Source: Bradyrhizobium mercantei (GTDB lineage: Bacteria; Pseudomonadota; Alphaproteobacteria; Rhizobiales; Xanthobacteraceae). Taken from it: a DNA stretch of 64,000 nt. Location of the stretch: positions 62,001 to 126,000 of the forward strand of contig NZ_MKFI01000002.1 of NCBI RefSeq assembly GCF_001982635.1, written 5' to 3'. Below are positions 52,944 to 63,700 of the stretch, piece after piece. The notes under the pieces were generated by a model, which had not been told where the DNA came from, did not search any database, and saw only the letters and a list, made by a program, of their open reading frames with translations. The position numbers were made by a program, and so were the translations under genes. Position 1 is the stretch's first letter; each line of letters opens with the position of its first letter.

Positions 52944-52971
52944 GAGTAGCGAACAGAGCTATTCGCTGCTC
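52944..52971. terminator. Bidirectional hairpin between aapP and cysK
   Basis: GAGTAGCGAA (52944-52953) and TTCGCTGCTC (52962-52971) pair with one mismatch around 8 bases, between the convergent stops of aapP and cysK. The flanking ATTCGCT-rich sequence resembles short repeats common at gene ends in this bacterial group. No T-run. Confidence 0.6.
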
Positions 52972-52983
52972 ACCATTCGCTCC

Positions 52984-54018
52984 CTAGACGAACGGCAGCT
53001 CGATCTTGCTGCGCTTTTCCAGCCATTCCGGCACAGGCAGGTTCTTCGAGCGCATGAAGGCCGGGTTGAACAGCTTGGACTGATAGCGGTTGCCGGAATC
53101 GGCGAGGATCGTGACGATGGTCTTGCCGGGGCCGAGCTGCTTCGCAAGCTGGATTGCGCCGGCGATGTTGACGCCGGTCGAGCCGCCGAGGCACAGGCCT
53201 TCGTGCTCCAGCAGCTCATAGATGATGGTCACGGCGTCCTCGTCGGAGATCAGGAACGCATCGTCGACATTCGCCGTCTCGATGACAGGTGTCTTGCGGC
53301 CGAGGCCGATGCCTTCCGTGATTGAGTCGCCGGGCGTCGATTTGACCTGGCCGTTCTTGAACAATTCGTACATGGCAAAGCCGTGCGGATCGGCGCAGGC
53401 GGTGACGATGTCCTTGTTCTTTTCCTTCAGATAGCGGCTGATGCCGGCGAGCGTGCCGCCGGTGCCGACCGAGCAGATGAAGCCATCCAGTTTGCCGTTG
53501 GTCTGCTGCCAGATCTCCGGTCCGGTCGAGTCGTAATGGGCCTTGGGATTGTCGAGGTTGTTCCACTGGTCGGCGAACAGCACGCCGCTCGCCTCGGTCT
53601 TGCGCAGCTGCTCGGCGAGCCGCCTGCCGAGATGCTGATAGTTGTTCGGATTGGAGAAGGGCAACGCCGGCGCCTCGACGAGCTCGGCGCCGCACAGCCG
53701 CAGCATGTCCTTCTTTTCCTGGCTTTGCGTCTCCGGGATGACGATCAGGGTACGATAGCCGCGCGCGCTGGCCACGACCGCAAGACCGATGCCGGTATTG
53801 CCCGCGGTCGATTCGACCACGAGGCCACCGGGCTTCAGATCGCCACGCTTCTCGGCCTCCAGGATCATCCCTTTGCCGGCGCGGTCCTTGACCGATTGGC
53901 CGGGGTTCATGAATTCGGCCTTGCCGAGAATGGTGCAGCCGGTCAGTTCGGATGCGCGCTTCAGCTTGATCAGCGGCGTGTTGCCGATCGCTTCAATGAC
54001 GTCTTTGTTGAATACCAT
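52984..54018 (-). CDS. cysK: Cysteine synthase A-type (O-acetylserine sulfhydrylase)
   Basis: 344 residues, fold-type II PLP enzyme: FMNPGQSVKDRAGKG with the PLP-binding lysine K44, the substrate-binding loop ESTAGNTGIGL, and the phosphate-binding glycine loop CSVGTGGTLAG. Makes cysteine from O-acetylserine and sulfide. A much longer upstream frame (to 54519) is non-family sequence; ATG 54018 gives the normal amino terminus MVFNKDVIEAIGNTPLIKLK. The ribosome-binding site is weak. The protein is somewhat longer at the carboxyl end than Escherichia coli CysK. Confidence 0.88.
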   Translation of the reverse strand: MVFNKDVIEAIGNTPLIKLKRASELTGCTILGKAEFMNPGQSVKDRAGKGMILEAEKRGDLKPGGLVVESTAGNTGIGLAVVASARGYRTLIVIPETQSQEKKDMLRLCGAELVEAPALPFSNPNNYQHLGRRLAEQLRKTEASGVLFADQWNNLDNPKAHYDSTGPEIWQQTNGKLDGFICSVGTGGTLAGISRYLKEKNKDIVTACADPHGFAMYELFKNGQVKSTPGDSITEGIGLGRKTPVIETANVDDAFLISDEDAVTIIYELLEHEGLCLGGSTGVNIAGAIQLAKQLGPGKTIVTILADSGNRYQSKLFNPAFMRSKNLPVPEWLEKRSKIELPFV

Positions 54019-54601
54019 GTCGGGGAATTTCTTTGCCGGTCTGTGTCTTGCTTGCCGCGAACCTAGTGTGCTGATCGAAAAAGGGAAGGGCTTTTGCACT
54101 GCGGCAAATGGCAGGTTCGACACGCCTTGCCGCGCGAGCGCGGCTGTCGCGGACGCGGGGGAGAACGGTGTTTTGCGGCAGTCGGACCGCCTGGCAGAAT
54201 CATCCTGCGATCCGCGGTCTTTCGTCAGTTGCGCACGGCAGATCAATTCAAGACCCGGCGGTGGCTGCATGGCACCGCGAGATCGGCGCATCTTGCGGAT
54301 TCGATGCAACAGGAGCCGAGAAATCCCCATGAAATCTTTGTAAGAATCGTGACTTCCGGCACGGGTCTGAAACGCGCGGAAATGCAGTAAAAATAGGGAA
54401 AAGTCAGCGTTCAGGGTAGCCGCGAATCGCTTGCGATGCGATGTCGCGCAATCGTGACAGGGCTGTCCGCCCCAACGTCCCAAGGGTAGGATGGGACAGC
54501 CAGGTTCCATTGGAAGCATTACCCGTGAACGTCACCCAGAGCATCGCTGAACGCGTCATTAGTGCGCCGCGGGCGAAGTCTGGCTTCGGCGGAGAACGGG
54601 T
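54019..54601. promoter_or_regulatory. Divergent region between cysK and the RND efflux operon
   Basis: 583 bases without a supported gene; the several short frames are unlike proteins. Near the efflux side, GACAG-GG-CTGTC (54456-54467) is a perfect palindrome, and GGCTGTCC (54461-54468) is repeated inverted as GGACAGCC at 54494-54501. The cluster of GACAG/CTGTC arms about 100 bases before the first efflux gene is a plausible operator of a TetR-type or similar regulator. No regulator gene is adjacent. The cysK promoter side shows no clear motif. Confidence 0.5.
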
Positions 54602-56092
54602 GTGACCCAGTCCGCGTCCGCGATGTTGCCTGGAGGCCGGTTCGGCCTCGCCGTCCGCGCGCGCCGGCTCGCGGGCCGCGCGCTGGTCGCGCTCGGGCTG
54701 GTTGCGGGCTCGGCCGGCTGCATCCTGACCCAGGACATCCCCGATCCGGCGCTCGACGTGCCGCAGGGCTACAAGGCCGCGCGCCTTGGCCGGCCCGGCG
54801 ACGCACTTCCGACGCTCGACTGGTGGCGGAGCTTTCGCTCCAGGGAGCTGACGCAGCTGATGGAGGAGGCGCAGACCGTCAATCTCGACATCGCGGCGGC
54901 CGTGGCGCGCTTCCGCCAGGCCGACGCGCTGGCGCGGCAGGCCGGCGCGGCGCTGCTGCCGACCGTCAATCTGAATGGATCGGAGACCTATTCGCGCACC
55001 TCCGGCTCCAGCGCCAGCGGCCTCACCAATGGCGGGCGCGAGGTGGTGAATTACAGCGCCTCGCTCAGCGCCAGCTACCAGCTCGATTTCTGGGGCCAGA
55101 ACCGCGACGCCGCGCAGGCGGCGGAGGAGACCGCGGTCGCCAACCGGTTCGACCGCGAGGTGGTGGCGCTGACCACGCTGGCGAGCGTTGCCAACGCCTA
55201 TTTCACGGTGCTTGCCACCCAGGACCGGCTGCGCACTGCGCAGCGCAACATCGCAAGCGCCGAGCGCATCCTCAACGCGATCAAGGACCGCTTCAAGGCT
55301 GGCACCGGCTCCGATCTCGACGTCGCGCAGCAGGAGAGCGTGCTCGCCAACCAGCGCGCGCTGGTGCCGCCGCTGCGCCAGACGCTCGACCAGAATATCA
55401 ACGCGCTCGCGGTACTGGTATCGCGGCCGCCTGAGAGCGTGCGCGTCGCCGGCGGCTCGCTCAACTCAGTCGCGATCCCGCGCGTCACGCCGGGCCTGCC
55501 GTCCGAATTGCTCACCCAGCGTCCCGATATCCGCAGGCAGGAGGCGCAGCTTGCATCCGCCACCGCCAATGTCGGCAGCGCGCGGGCGCAGTTCTTCCCG
55601 AGCATCCAGCTGACCGGGACGGGCGGCTACCAGAGCCAGGCGCTGGTCTCGCTGTTCCAGCCGCATGCGGCGTTCTTCAACCTGGTCGGCGGCATGACCC
55701 AGCCGATCTTCGACGGCGGCCGGATCCTCGGCAATTTCGAGTACAACAAGGCCAAGCAGGACGAACTGCTGCAGACCTATCGCAAGACCGTCGTGCAGTC
55801 GTTCACCGACGTCGACAACGCGCTGGTCGCAATCCGCGAGACGACGCGGCGGCTGCAGCTGCAGCGCGACGTGCTGTCGTCGTCGCGGCGCGCCTTCGAT
55901 CTGGCCGAGCAGCAGTTGAAGGCCGGCACCGCCGACATCGTAACTGTGCTAAACACGCAGCTGACCCTGTTCCAGGCGGAAGATGCCTATTCGCAGGCCC
56001 AATTGGCCCGGCTATTGGCGATCGTCAGCCTGTATCAGGCCTTGGGGGGCGGCTGGGAACCGAAGATGGAAAGACCGGTCGATGCTCTTTAA
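54602..56092 (+). CDS. RND efflux outer-membrane lipoprotein (NodT/OprM type)
   Basis: 496 residues, TolC-like outer-membrane factor. Lipobox GSAGC (Cys40) after a long signal region, ILTQDIPDPALDVPQGYKAA, helical hairpin repeats, and QPIFDGGRILGNFEYNKAK near the end. Start GTG 54602 has GGAGA 6 bases upstream. First gene of the four-gene efflux operon; its end overlaps the periplasmic adaptor gene by 11 bases. Confidence 0.92.
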   Translation: MTQSASAMLPGGRFGLAVRARRLAGRALVALGLVAGSAGCILTQDIPDPALDVPQGYKAARLGRPGDALPTLDWWRSFRSRELTQLMEEAQTVNLDIAAAVARFRQADALARQAGAALLPTVNLNGSETYSRTSGSSASGLTNGGREVVNYSASLSASYQLDFWGQNRDAAQAAEETAVANRFDREVVALTTLASVANAYFTVLATQDRLRTAQRNIASAERILNAIKDRFKAGTGSDLDVAQQESVLANQRALVPPLRQTLDQNINALAVLVSRPPESVRVAGGSLNSVAIPRVTPGLPSELLTQRPDIRRQEAQLASATANVGSARAQFFPSIQLTGTGGYQSQALVSLFQPHAAFFNLVGGMTQPIFDGGRILGNFEYNKAKQDELLQTYRKTVVQSFTDVDNALVAIRETTRRLQLQRDVLSSSRRAFDLAEQQLKAGTADIVTVLNTQLTLFQAEDAYSQAQLARLLAIVSLYQALGGGWEPKMERPVDAL

Positions 56093-57554
56093 GCCCGACT
56101 CCAAGGAAAGCGGCGAGGACGACGAGAAAGGCACGGCGCCGCGCAAGCGGAGCCTGATCTCGCGCCTGCTTGGGCGCATGGTGTCGCTGCTCATCACGCT
56201 CGTGATCCTGGGCGGGCTCGGCTATCTCGGCTGGCTCGCGTTCCAGCCCAGGCAAAATGGCGGCGGCGGCCGCGGGGCGGGCGCGCGGCCCGATTTGCCG
56301 GTGCCGGTGCTTGCGGCCACGCCGCATGTGCAGGACGTGCCGGTCTATCTCGACGGCGTCGGCTCGGTGAAGGCGTTGAACACCGTGACGGTGCGCTCGC
56401 AGGTCGACGGCAAGCTGCTGAAGGTGAATTTCGTCGAGGGCCAGGACGTCAAGAAGGACGACGTGCTGGGCGAGATCGATCCTGCGATCTATCAGGCGCA
56501 ATACGATCAGGCGGTGGCCACGAAGGCCAAAGACGAAGCGCTGCTGGCCAATCAGAAGATCGACCTCGCCCGCTATCAGCAGCTCGCCGCCACCAACGCG
56601 GGCTCCAAGCAGCAGGCCGACACGCAGCGTGCGCTGGTCGCGCAGCAGGAGGCCATCATCCAGGCCGATCAGGCCCAGATCGACAATGCGCGCACCACGC
56701 TCGGCTACACCAAGATCGTTGCGCCCATCGCGGGGCGCGCCGGCCTGCGCCAGGTCGACCAGGGCAACATCATCCACGCTTCGGATACCACCGGGCTTGT
56801 GATCCTGACCCAGCTGCAGCCGATCGCGGTGTGGTTCAGCCTGCCGCAGCAGCAGATCATGCGGGTCAACGCCGCGGCCGCCAAGGGCCAGCTTGCGGTC
56901 GACGTGTTCGGCAATGACGGCGTCTCCGTGATCGACACCGGCAAGCTGACCGGGATCGACAACCAGGTCGATCCGACCACCGGCACGCTGAAGCTGAAGG
57001 CAGAACTGCCGAATGCCAGCTACCAGCTCTGGCCTGGCCAGTTCGTCAATGTGCGCCTCAAGGTCGAGACCTTGCCGCAGGCCATCGTGGTGCCGACCTC
57101 GGCCGTGCAGCGCGGCCCAGCCGGCACGTTCAGCTATGTGATCGGCGAGGACAACGTCGTCACCGCCAAGCCGGTCACGGTCACGCAGCAGGACGAGCAT
57201 GAGGCCGTCATCGCCAGCGGCCTGACCACGTCGGACCGTGTCGTGACCACGGGCTTTGCCAACCTCTCCGATGGCGCGAAGGTCGTGGTCGGCAAGGACG
57301 AGGGGCCGCCGGCGGCCGATCTCGCGCCGCGCAAGCGCAGCCGCAATCCCGACGGCAAGCGCGGCGGCGGTCAAGGCGAAGGGCAGGGCAAGGACCAGAA
57401 CAAGGACGGCAAGAAGGACTGGCAGGGCAAGAGCGGCGAGCATCGCGGCCGGCACGAGCACAGCGAAGGCGATCAGAAGGGGCAGACCGGACCGGCGCCC
57501 GCGCCGGCGGCAGGGGGCGAACAGTCGGGCGGCGCACCGAAGGCGCAGCCATGA
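56082..57554 (+). CDS. RND efflux periplasmic adaptor (MdtA-like)
   Basis: 490 residues, membrane-fusion protein with a single transmembrane helix (about 28-50) and lipoyl/barrel-sandwich blocks (TVRSQVDGKLLKVNFVEGQD), then an alpha hairpin and beta-barrel (VVPTSAVQRGPAGTFSYVIG). A low-complexity tail of Lys, Gly, His and Gln (about 430-490) is unusual for MdtA. ATG 56082 with GGAAAG upstream. Links the outer-membrane factor to the two RND pumps. Confidence 0.92.
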   Translation: MLFKPDSKESGEDDEKGTAPRKRSLISRLLGRMVSLLITLVILGGLGYLGWLAFQPRQNGGGGRGAGARPDLPVPVLAATPHVQDVPVYLDGVGSVKALNTVTVRSQVDGKLLKVNFVEGQDVKKDDVLGEIDPAIYQAQYDQAVATKAKDEALLANQKIDLARYQQLAATNAGSKQQADTQRALVAQQEAIIQADQAQIDNARTTLGYTKIVAPIAGRAGLRQVDQGNIIHASDTTGLVILTQLQPIAVWFSLPQQQIMRVNAAAAKGQLAVDVFGNDGVSVIDTGKLTGIDNQVDPTTGTLKLKAELPNASYQLWPGQFVNVRLKVETLPQAIVVPTSAVQRGPAGTFSYVIGEDNVVTAKPVTVTQQDEHEAVIASGLTTSDRVVTTGFANLSDGAKVVVGKDEGPPAADLAPRKRSRNPDGKRGGGQGEGQGKDQNKDGKKDWQGKSGEHRGRHEHSEGDQKGQTGPAPAPAAGGEQSGGAPKAQP

Positions 57555-57605
57555 CTGACATCCTGACTTCGTGATGTCCGACCTATCATCAGCGAGCACG
57601 CAGCC

Positions 57606-60600
57606 ATGAGCGTCTCCGAACCGTTCATCCGCCGGCCGATCGCCACCTCGCTGCTCGGCATTGCGCTGATGATCGGCGGCGCGCTCGGCTACTGGGCGCT
57701 GCCGGTCTCCGCGCTGCCGCAGGTCGATTTTCCGACCGTGCAGGTGACGACGCAGTTGCCGGGCGCCAGCCCCGACGTGGTGGCCTCGCTGATCACGGCG
57801 CCGCTAGAGCGGCAGCTCGGCCAGATCCCGTCGCTGTCGTCGATGAACTCGACGAGCTCGTTCGGGGTCAGCCAGATCTCGCTGCAGTTCGACCTCAACC
57901 GCGACATCGACGGCGCCACCCAGGACGTCCAGGCCGCGATCAATGCCGCGGCCGGCATCCTGCCGAAGACGCTCCCGTACCCGCCGGTTTACGCCAAGGT
58001 GAACCCGGCGGACGCGCCGGTCATGACCCTGGCGCTGACCTCGGACACGATCTCGCTGCGCGCGATGAGCGATCTCGCCGATACCATCCTCGGCCAACGG
58101 CTGAGCCAGATTTCCGGCGTCGGCCGGGTCTCGATCCTGGGCGGCCTGAAGCCCGCGGTGCGCGTGCAGGCGGACCTCGCCCGGCTCGCGGCCTATGGCA
58201 TCGCGATGGAGGACCTGCGCAACGCGATCGCCGGCGCCAACGTGTCGGGGCCGAAGGGATCGCTCGACGGCGCCCAGCAATCCTACACCATCGCCGCCAA
58301 CGACCAGATCGCCGCGGCCGACGCCTACCGGCCGATCATCATCGCCTACCGCAACGGCTCGCCGGTGACGATCGGCGACGTCGCGCAGATCGTCGACGGG
58401 CTGGAGAACGACCGCACCGGCGGCTGGTACCAGGGCACGCCGGCCGTCATCATCGACATCCAGCGCCAGCCCGGCGCCAACGTCATCGACGTCGTGAAGC
58501 AGATCCGTGGCGAAATCCCGCGGCTGCAGCGCGCGGTGCCGGCCGGCGTCAAGCTCACCGTGGTTTCCGACCGCACCGTGACGATCCGCGCCTCGGTCCG
58601 CGATGTGCAGTTCACCCTGATCCTGAGCGTGGTGCTGGTGACGCTGGTGGTGCTGTTGTTCCTGCGCTCGCTGCGCGCAACCCTGATCGCCGGCGTCGCG
58701 CTGCCGCTGTCGCTGATCACGAGCTTCGGTGTCATGTATTTTGCGGGCTTCAGCCTCGACAATCTGTCGCTGATGGCGCTGACCATCGGAACCGGCTTCG
58801 TGGTCGACGACGCCATCGTCATGATCGAGAACATCGTCCGCCACATGGAAGACGGCGAGACGGTGATGGAGGCGTCACTGAAGGGTGCCAGCGAGATCGG
58901 CTTCACCGTGATCTCGCTGACGGTCTCGCTGATCGCGGTGTTCATTCCGCTGCTGTTCATGTCCGGCCTGGTCGGCCGCATGTTCCGCGAGTTCGCGCTG
59001 ACCTTGACGATTGCGGTCGTGACGTCGGCGATCGTCTCGCTGACGCTGACGCCGATGATGTGCTCACGGCTGCTCAAGAACATCCATGAGGAGATGGCGG
59101 TTCCGGGCCTCGCCGCGGTCAGCCGCTTCATCGACCGAATGGTGGAGTTCTACCACCGCACGCTGCTCTGGGTGCTGCGGCGCCAGCGCGCGACGCTCTT
59201 GGTGACGTTCGCGACCATCGCGCTGACGCTGATCATGTATGTGCTGGCGCCGAAGGGCTTTCTGCCGTTGCAGGATACGTCTTCGATCACGGCGGTGACC
59301 GAGGCCGGCCCCGACGTCTCGCTCGCCGAGATGCAGCGGCGGCAAAGCGCGGTCTCCGATATCATTAAGGCCGACCCCGACGTGGTCGGCGTGGTCTCGG
59401 TGATCGGCTCGGGCTCGGTCAATCCGACCACCAATGTCGGCCGCCTGGTGATGACGCTGAAGCCGCTCGACCAGCGGCGCGACGGCGTCGTCAAGGTGAT
59501 CGAGCGCCTCAAGCAGAAGATCGCGGCCGTGCCCGGCATGACCGTGTACTTCCAGCCGGTGCAGGACGTGCAGATCTCGACCCAGTCGAGCCGCTCGCAA
59601 TACCAGTACACGCTGACCGCAACCGATGCCGCCGAGGTGTCGCAATGGGCGCAGAAGCTGGTCGCCGAGATGCGGCGCGACCCGATCTTCCGCGACGTCT
59701 CCTCGGAGGCGCAGGAGGGCGGCTTGCGCGCGGCGCTCGACATCAACCGCCAGCGCGCCGGCCAGCTCGGCGTCAGCCTGCAGGGCGTCACCGACACGCT
59801 GAACGACGCCTTCGCGCAGCGCCAGATCTCGACGATCTACGGCCAGGCCAACCAGTACCGCGTCGTGCTCGAGGCGCTGCCGATGTACCAGCGCGACCCG
59901 TCGATCCTCGACAAGCTCTATCTGCCCGGCGCCAACGGCGCGCAGGTGCCGCTGTCGGCGGTGGCGACGCTGGTCCGCACCACGGCGCCGCTCGCGATCT
60001 CGCATCAGGCGCAATTCCCGTCGGTCTCGCTGAGCTTCAATCTGGCGCCGGGCGAGGCGCTCGGCGACGCGGTCGAGGCGGTCAAGGCGATCGAGACGCG
60101 GATCGGGATGCCCGGCAGCATCGTCGGCATCTATTCCGGCGACGCCGCCGAGTTCGCGCGCTCGCTGGCCGGGCAGCCCTGGCTGATCCTGGCCGCGATC
60201 ATCACGATCTATATCGTGCTCGGCGTGCTCTACGAGAGCTACATCCATCCGATCACTATCCTGTCGACGCTGCCCTCGGCCGGCGTCGGCGCCATTCTCG
60301 CGCTGATGCTGTGCGGGCAGGACCTGTCGGTGATCGGCCTGATCGGCATCATCCTGTTGATGGGCATCGTCAAGAAGAACGCCATCATGATGATCGACTT
60401 CGCGCTGGAGGCCGAGCGGCACCAGGGCATGTCGTCCTATGACGCCATCGTGCAGGCCTGCCTGCTGCGGTTCCGGCCAATCATGATGACGACGCTGGCG
60501 GCGCTGTTCGGCGCGCTGCCGCTCGCGATCGAAAGCGGCACCGGCGCCGAGCTGCGCTTCCCGCTCGGCATCTCGATCATCGGCGGCCTGCTGCTGAGCC

Positions 60601-60734
60601 AGCTGCTGACGCTCTATACCACCCCGGTGATCTATCTCGCGCTCGACCGCCTCAACCGCCGGATCGAGCGGGCCGTGCCGGAGCCAGGTCCCAGCGGCGC
60701 GCCGATCGCGGGCGCCACCGAGGGCATGCAGTGA
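57606..60734 (+). CDS. RND multidrug efflux pump, MdtB-like
   Basis: 1042 residues, twelve membrane helices. Begins MSVSEPFIRRPIATSLLGIA, the hallmark of the MdtB/MdtC heteromultimer family; the intracellular-loop block GFVVDDAIVMIENIVRHME lies near 400, with proton-relay Asp residues (DD). Works with the next gene in one heterotrimeric pump; drives out bile salts, novobiocin-like or aromatic compounds in relatives. Stop overlaps next start (GTGA). Confidence 0.93.
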   Translation: MSVSEPFIRRPIATSLLGIALMIGGALGYWALPVSALPQVDFPTVQVTTQLPGASPDVVASLITAPLERQLGQIPSLSSMNSTSSFGVSQISLQFDLNRDIDGATQDVQAAINAAAGILPKTLPYPPVYAKVNPADAPVMTLALTSDTISLRAMSDLADTILGQRLSQISGVGRVSILGGLKPAVRVQADLARLAAYGIAMEDLRNAIAGANVSGPKGSLDGAQQSYTIAANDQIAAADAYRPIIIAYRNGSPVTIGDVAQIVDGLENDRTGGWYQGTPAVIIDIQRQPGANVIDVVKQIRGEIPRLQRAVPAGVKLTVVSDRTVTIRASVRDVQFTLILSVVLVTLVVLLFLRSLRATLIAGVALPLSLITSFGVMYFAGFSLDNLSLMALTIGTGFVVDDAIVMIENIVRHMEDGETVMEASLKGASEIGFTVISLTVSLIAVFIPLLFMSGLVGRMFREFALTLTIAVVTSAIVSLTLTPMMCSRLLKNIHEEMAVPGLAAVSRFIDRMVEFYHRTLLWVLRRQRATLLVTFATIALTLIMYVLAPKGFLPLQDTSSITAVTEAGPDVSLAEMQRRQSAVSDIIKADPDVVGVVSVIGSGSVNPTTNVGRLVMTLKPLDQRRDGVVKVIERLKQKIAAVPGMTVYFQPVQDVQISTQSSRSQYQYTLTATDAAEVSQWAQKLVAEMRRDPIFRDVSSEAQEGGLRAALDINRQRAGQLGVSLQGVTDTLNDAFAQRQISTIYGQANQYRVVLEALPMYQRDPSILDKLYLPGANGAQVPLSAVATLVRTTAPLAISHQAQFPSVSLSFNLAPGEALGDAVEAVKAIETRIGMPGSIVGIYSGDAAEFARSLAGQPWLILAAIITIYIVLGVLYESYIHPITILSTLPSAGVGAILALMLCGQDLSVIGLIGIILLMGIVKKNAIMMIDFALEAERHQGMSSYDAIVQACLLRFRPIMMTTLAALFGALPLAIESGTGAELRFPLGISIIGGLLLSQLLTLYTTPVIYLALDRLNRRIERAVPEPGPSGAPIAGATEGMQ

Positions 60735-63700
60735 TCTCGATCTCGGAGCCCTTCATCCGCCGGCCGGTGGGCACCACCTTGCTGGCGATCGGGCTGTTCC
60801 TGGTCGGGATCGTCGCCTACGAGTTCCTGCCGGTGTCGTCGGTGCCGAATGTCGACTTCCCGACCATCCGGGTGTCGGCGTCGCGGCCGGGTGCCGATCC
60901 CTCCGTGATGGCCGCGACCGTCGCGGCACCTCTGGAGCGCAAGCTCGGCACCATTTCGGGCGTCGACCAGATCACCTCGACGAGCTCGCTCGGCGTCACC
61001 AGCATCCAGGTGCAGTTCTCGATCGGCCGCAACATCGACCGCGCGGCGCGCGACGTGCAGGCCGCGATCAACGCCTCGCTCGCCGACCTGCCGAGCGACC
61101 TGCCGTCGCTGCCCAAGTTCCGCAAGGCCAATCCGGCCGCGGCACCCGTATTCGTGCTGGCGCTGACCTCGAAGACGATCTCGACGAGCGCGATGTACGA
61201 CGTCGCCGACACCGTGCTGGCGCAGCGCATCTCGCAGGTGCCTGGAGTCGGCGAAGTCACGGTCAGCGGCGCCGACCAGCCGGCGGTGCGCATCGCGCTC
61301 AATCCGGTGTCGCTGGCCAATGCCGGAATCGCGACCGACGACGTCCGGCTCGCGATCATCAACGCCAACCCGCTCGGTCCGGTCGGCATCTTCAACGGCG
61401 ACCGGCTGAGCGAGACGCTTTCGATCAACAAGCAGATGCGCACCGCGGCCGAATTCCGCGACATCATCATCAAGAGCTCGAACGGCAATTTCGTTCGCCT
61501 CTCCGACGTCGCCGAGGTCGAGGATTCCGTCCGCAACTCGCGCTCGATCGCCTGGTTCAACAAGCAGCCGGCGGTGCTGATCCAGATCACCAAGCAGGGC
61601 GACGCCAACGTTATCGACACCGTCGACGGCGTTCGCAGGATGCTGCCGGAACTGAAGCAGTGGATCCCGGCCGGCGTCGAGATATCGACCCTGGTCGACC
61701 GCACCGGAACGATCCGGGCCAGCGTCGAGGACATGCAGTTCACGCTGCTGGTGACGGCCGTGCTGGTGATGGTCGTGGTGTTCGTGTTCCTGCGGCGGGT
61801 CGTTCCGACGATCGCCGCCGGCGTCTCGGTGCCGCTGGCGCTGGCCGGCACCTGCGCCGGGATGTGGCTCGCCGGCTTCTCGATCGACAATCTGTCGCTG
61901 ATGGCGCTCGCGATCTCCGTCGGTTTCGTGGTCGACGACGCCATCGTGATGATCGAGAACATGTACCGCAATCTCGAGCAGGGCATGGCGCCATATCCGG
62001 CGGCGGTCGAGGGCGCCAAGCAGATCGGCTTCACGGTGCTGTCGATCTCGCTGTCGCTGATCGCGGCGTTCACGCCGCTGATCTTCATGGATGGGATCGT
62101 CGGCCGGCTGCTGCGCGAATTCTCGCTGACCCTGACCTTTGCCATCATCGTGTCGACCCTGGTGTCGGTGACGATCACGCCGATGATCTGCGCGCACTAC
62201 ATTAAGGAGGCGACCTCGGAGCACGCCACCTGGTACGACCGCGCCATCGAGGGCACGCTGTCGCGGGTGGTGGCATTCTATGCGTCGACCCTGCGGATCG
62301 TGCTCGGCTATCCCTTCCTGACGCTGATCGTGTTCTTCGCCACCGTTGCGCTGACCGTGACGCTCTACATCAAGACGCCGAAGGGCTATTTCCCGACCGA
62401 CGACAGCGGGTTCGTGATCGGTTCGACACGGGCCTCGGCCGATATCTCGTTCCAGTCGATGCTCCAGTTGCAGCAGCGGCTCGCCGACATCGTGATGGCA
62501 GACCCCGCGGTCGCCGGCATCGGTTCCTCGGTCGGCTCCGGCGGCGGGCCGGGCGGCGCCACCTCGAACCGCGGCACCATGTTCATCAGCCTGAAGCCGC
62601 CGGAGGAGCGGGGAGGTCTGTCGACCGCGCAGGTCATCGACCGGTTGCGCCGCAATCTGTTCATGGTGCCCGGCATCCGCCTGTTCATGTTCGCCGCGCA
62701 GGACATCCGCACCGGCGGCCGGCAGAGCGATTCCGACTATCAGTACACGCTCGCCTCGACCGATCTCGATCTGTTGCAGAAGTGGGCGCCGCTCGTCGCC
62801 AAGCGGATGGAGACGGTGGAAGGTATCACCGACGTCTCCTCCGACCGTGATCCCGGCGGCCTGCAGCTCAACCTCGTGATCGACCGCAAGATCGCCTCCA
62901 GCCTGGGCGTCCGGGTCCAGGACATCGACAACGCGCTCAACAATGCGTTCTCGCAGCGGCAGATCTCTTACATCTACACCCAGCGCAATCAGTACGTCGT
63001 GGTGCTCGAGATCGACCCGAAATTCCAGAACGACCCGTCGAACCTCGAGCGCATCTATGTCGCAGGGGCCAATGACGTGCAGGTGCCGCTATCGGCGCTG
63101 GTGCACTACCAGCGCGGATTGTCGGCGCTTGCGGTCTACCACTCCGGCGGCTTCCCCTCGACCACGGTCTCGTTCAACCTGCTGCCGGACGTGCCGCTGG
63201 AGGTCGCGACCACCAACATCCAGCAGGCGGTCAACGAGCTGCATATGCCCGAAGGCATTCGCGGCAGCTTCGACGGCAATGCCGGCGACTTCAACAAGAC
63301 CAGCGGGCGGCAGCCGCTGTTGATCCTCGGCGCGCTGGTCGCGATGTATATCGTGCTCGGCGTGCTCTATGAGAGCCTGGCGCATCCGATCACGATCATC
63401 TCGACGCTGCCGTCGGCCGGCCTCGGCGCCTTGCTGGCGTTGCAGGTGACCAACACGCCGCTGACGGTGATCGCCTTCGTCGGGATCATCCTCCTGATCG
63501 GCATCGTCAAGAAGAACGGCATCATGATGGTCGACTTCGCGCTCGAGGCCGAGCGGCATCAGGGGCTGTCGTCGCGGGATGCGATCTTTGAGGCCTGCCG
63601 GGCTCGGTTCCGCCCGATCCTGATGACGACGATGGCGGCGCTGTTCGCCGGCATACCGCTGGTCATCGCGACCGGCCCGGGCACCGAGCTGCGGCGGCCG

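Noticed and set aside
52984..54519. 511-residue version of the cysteine synthase
   Set aside because: The extra amino-terminal part has no family similarity, and ATG 54018 gives the standard enzyme start.
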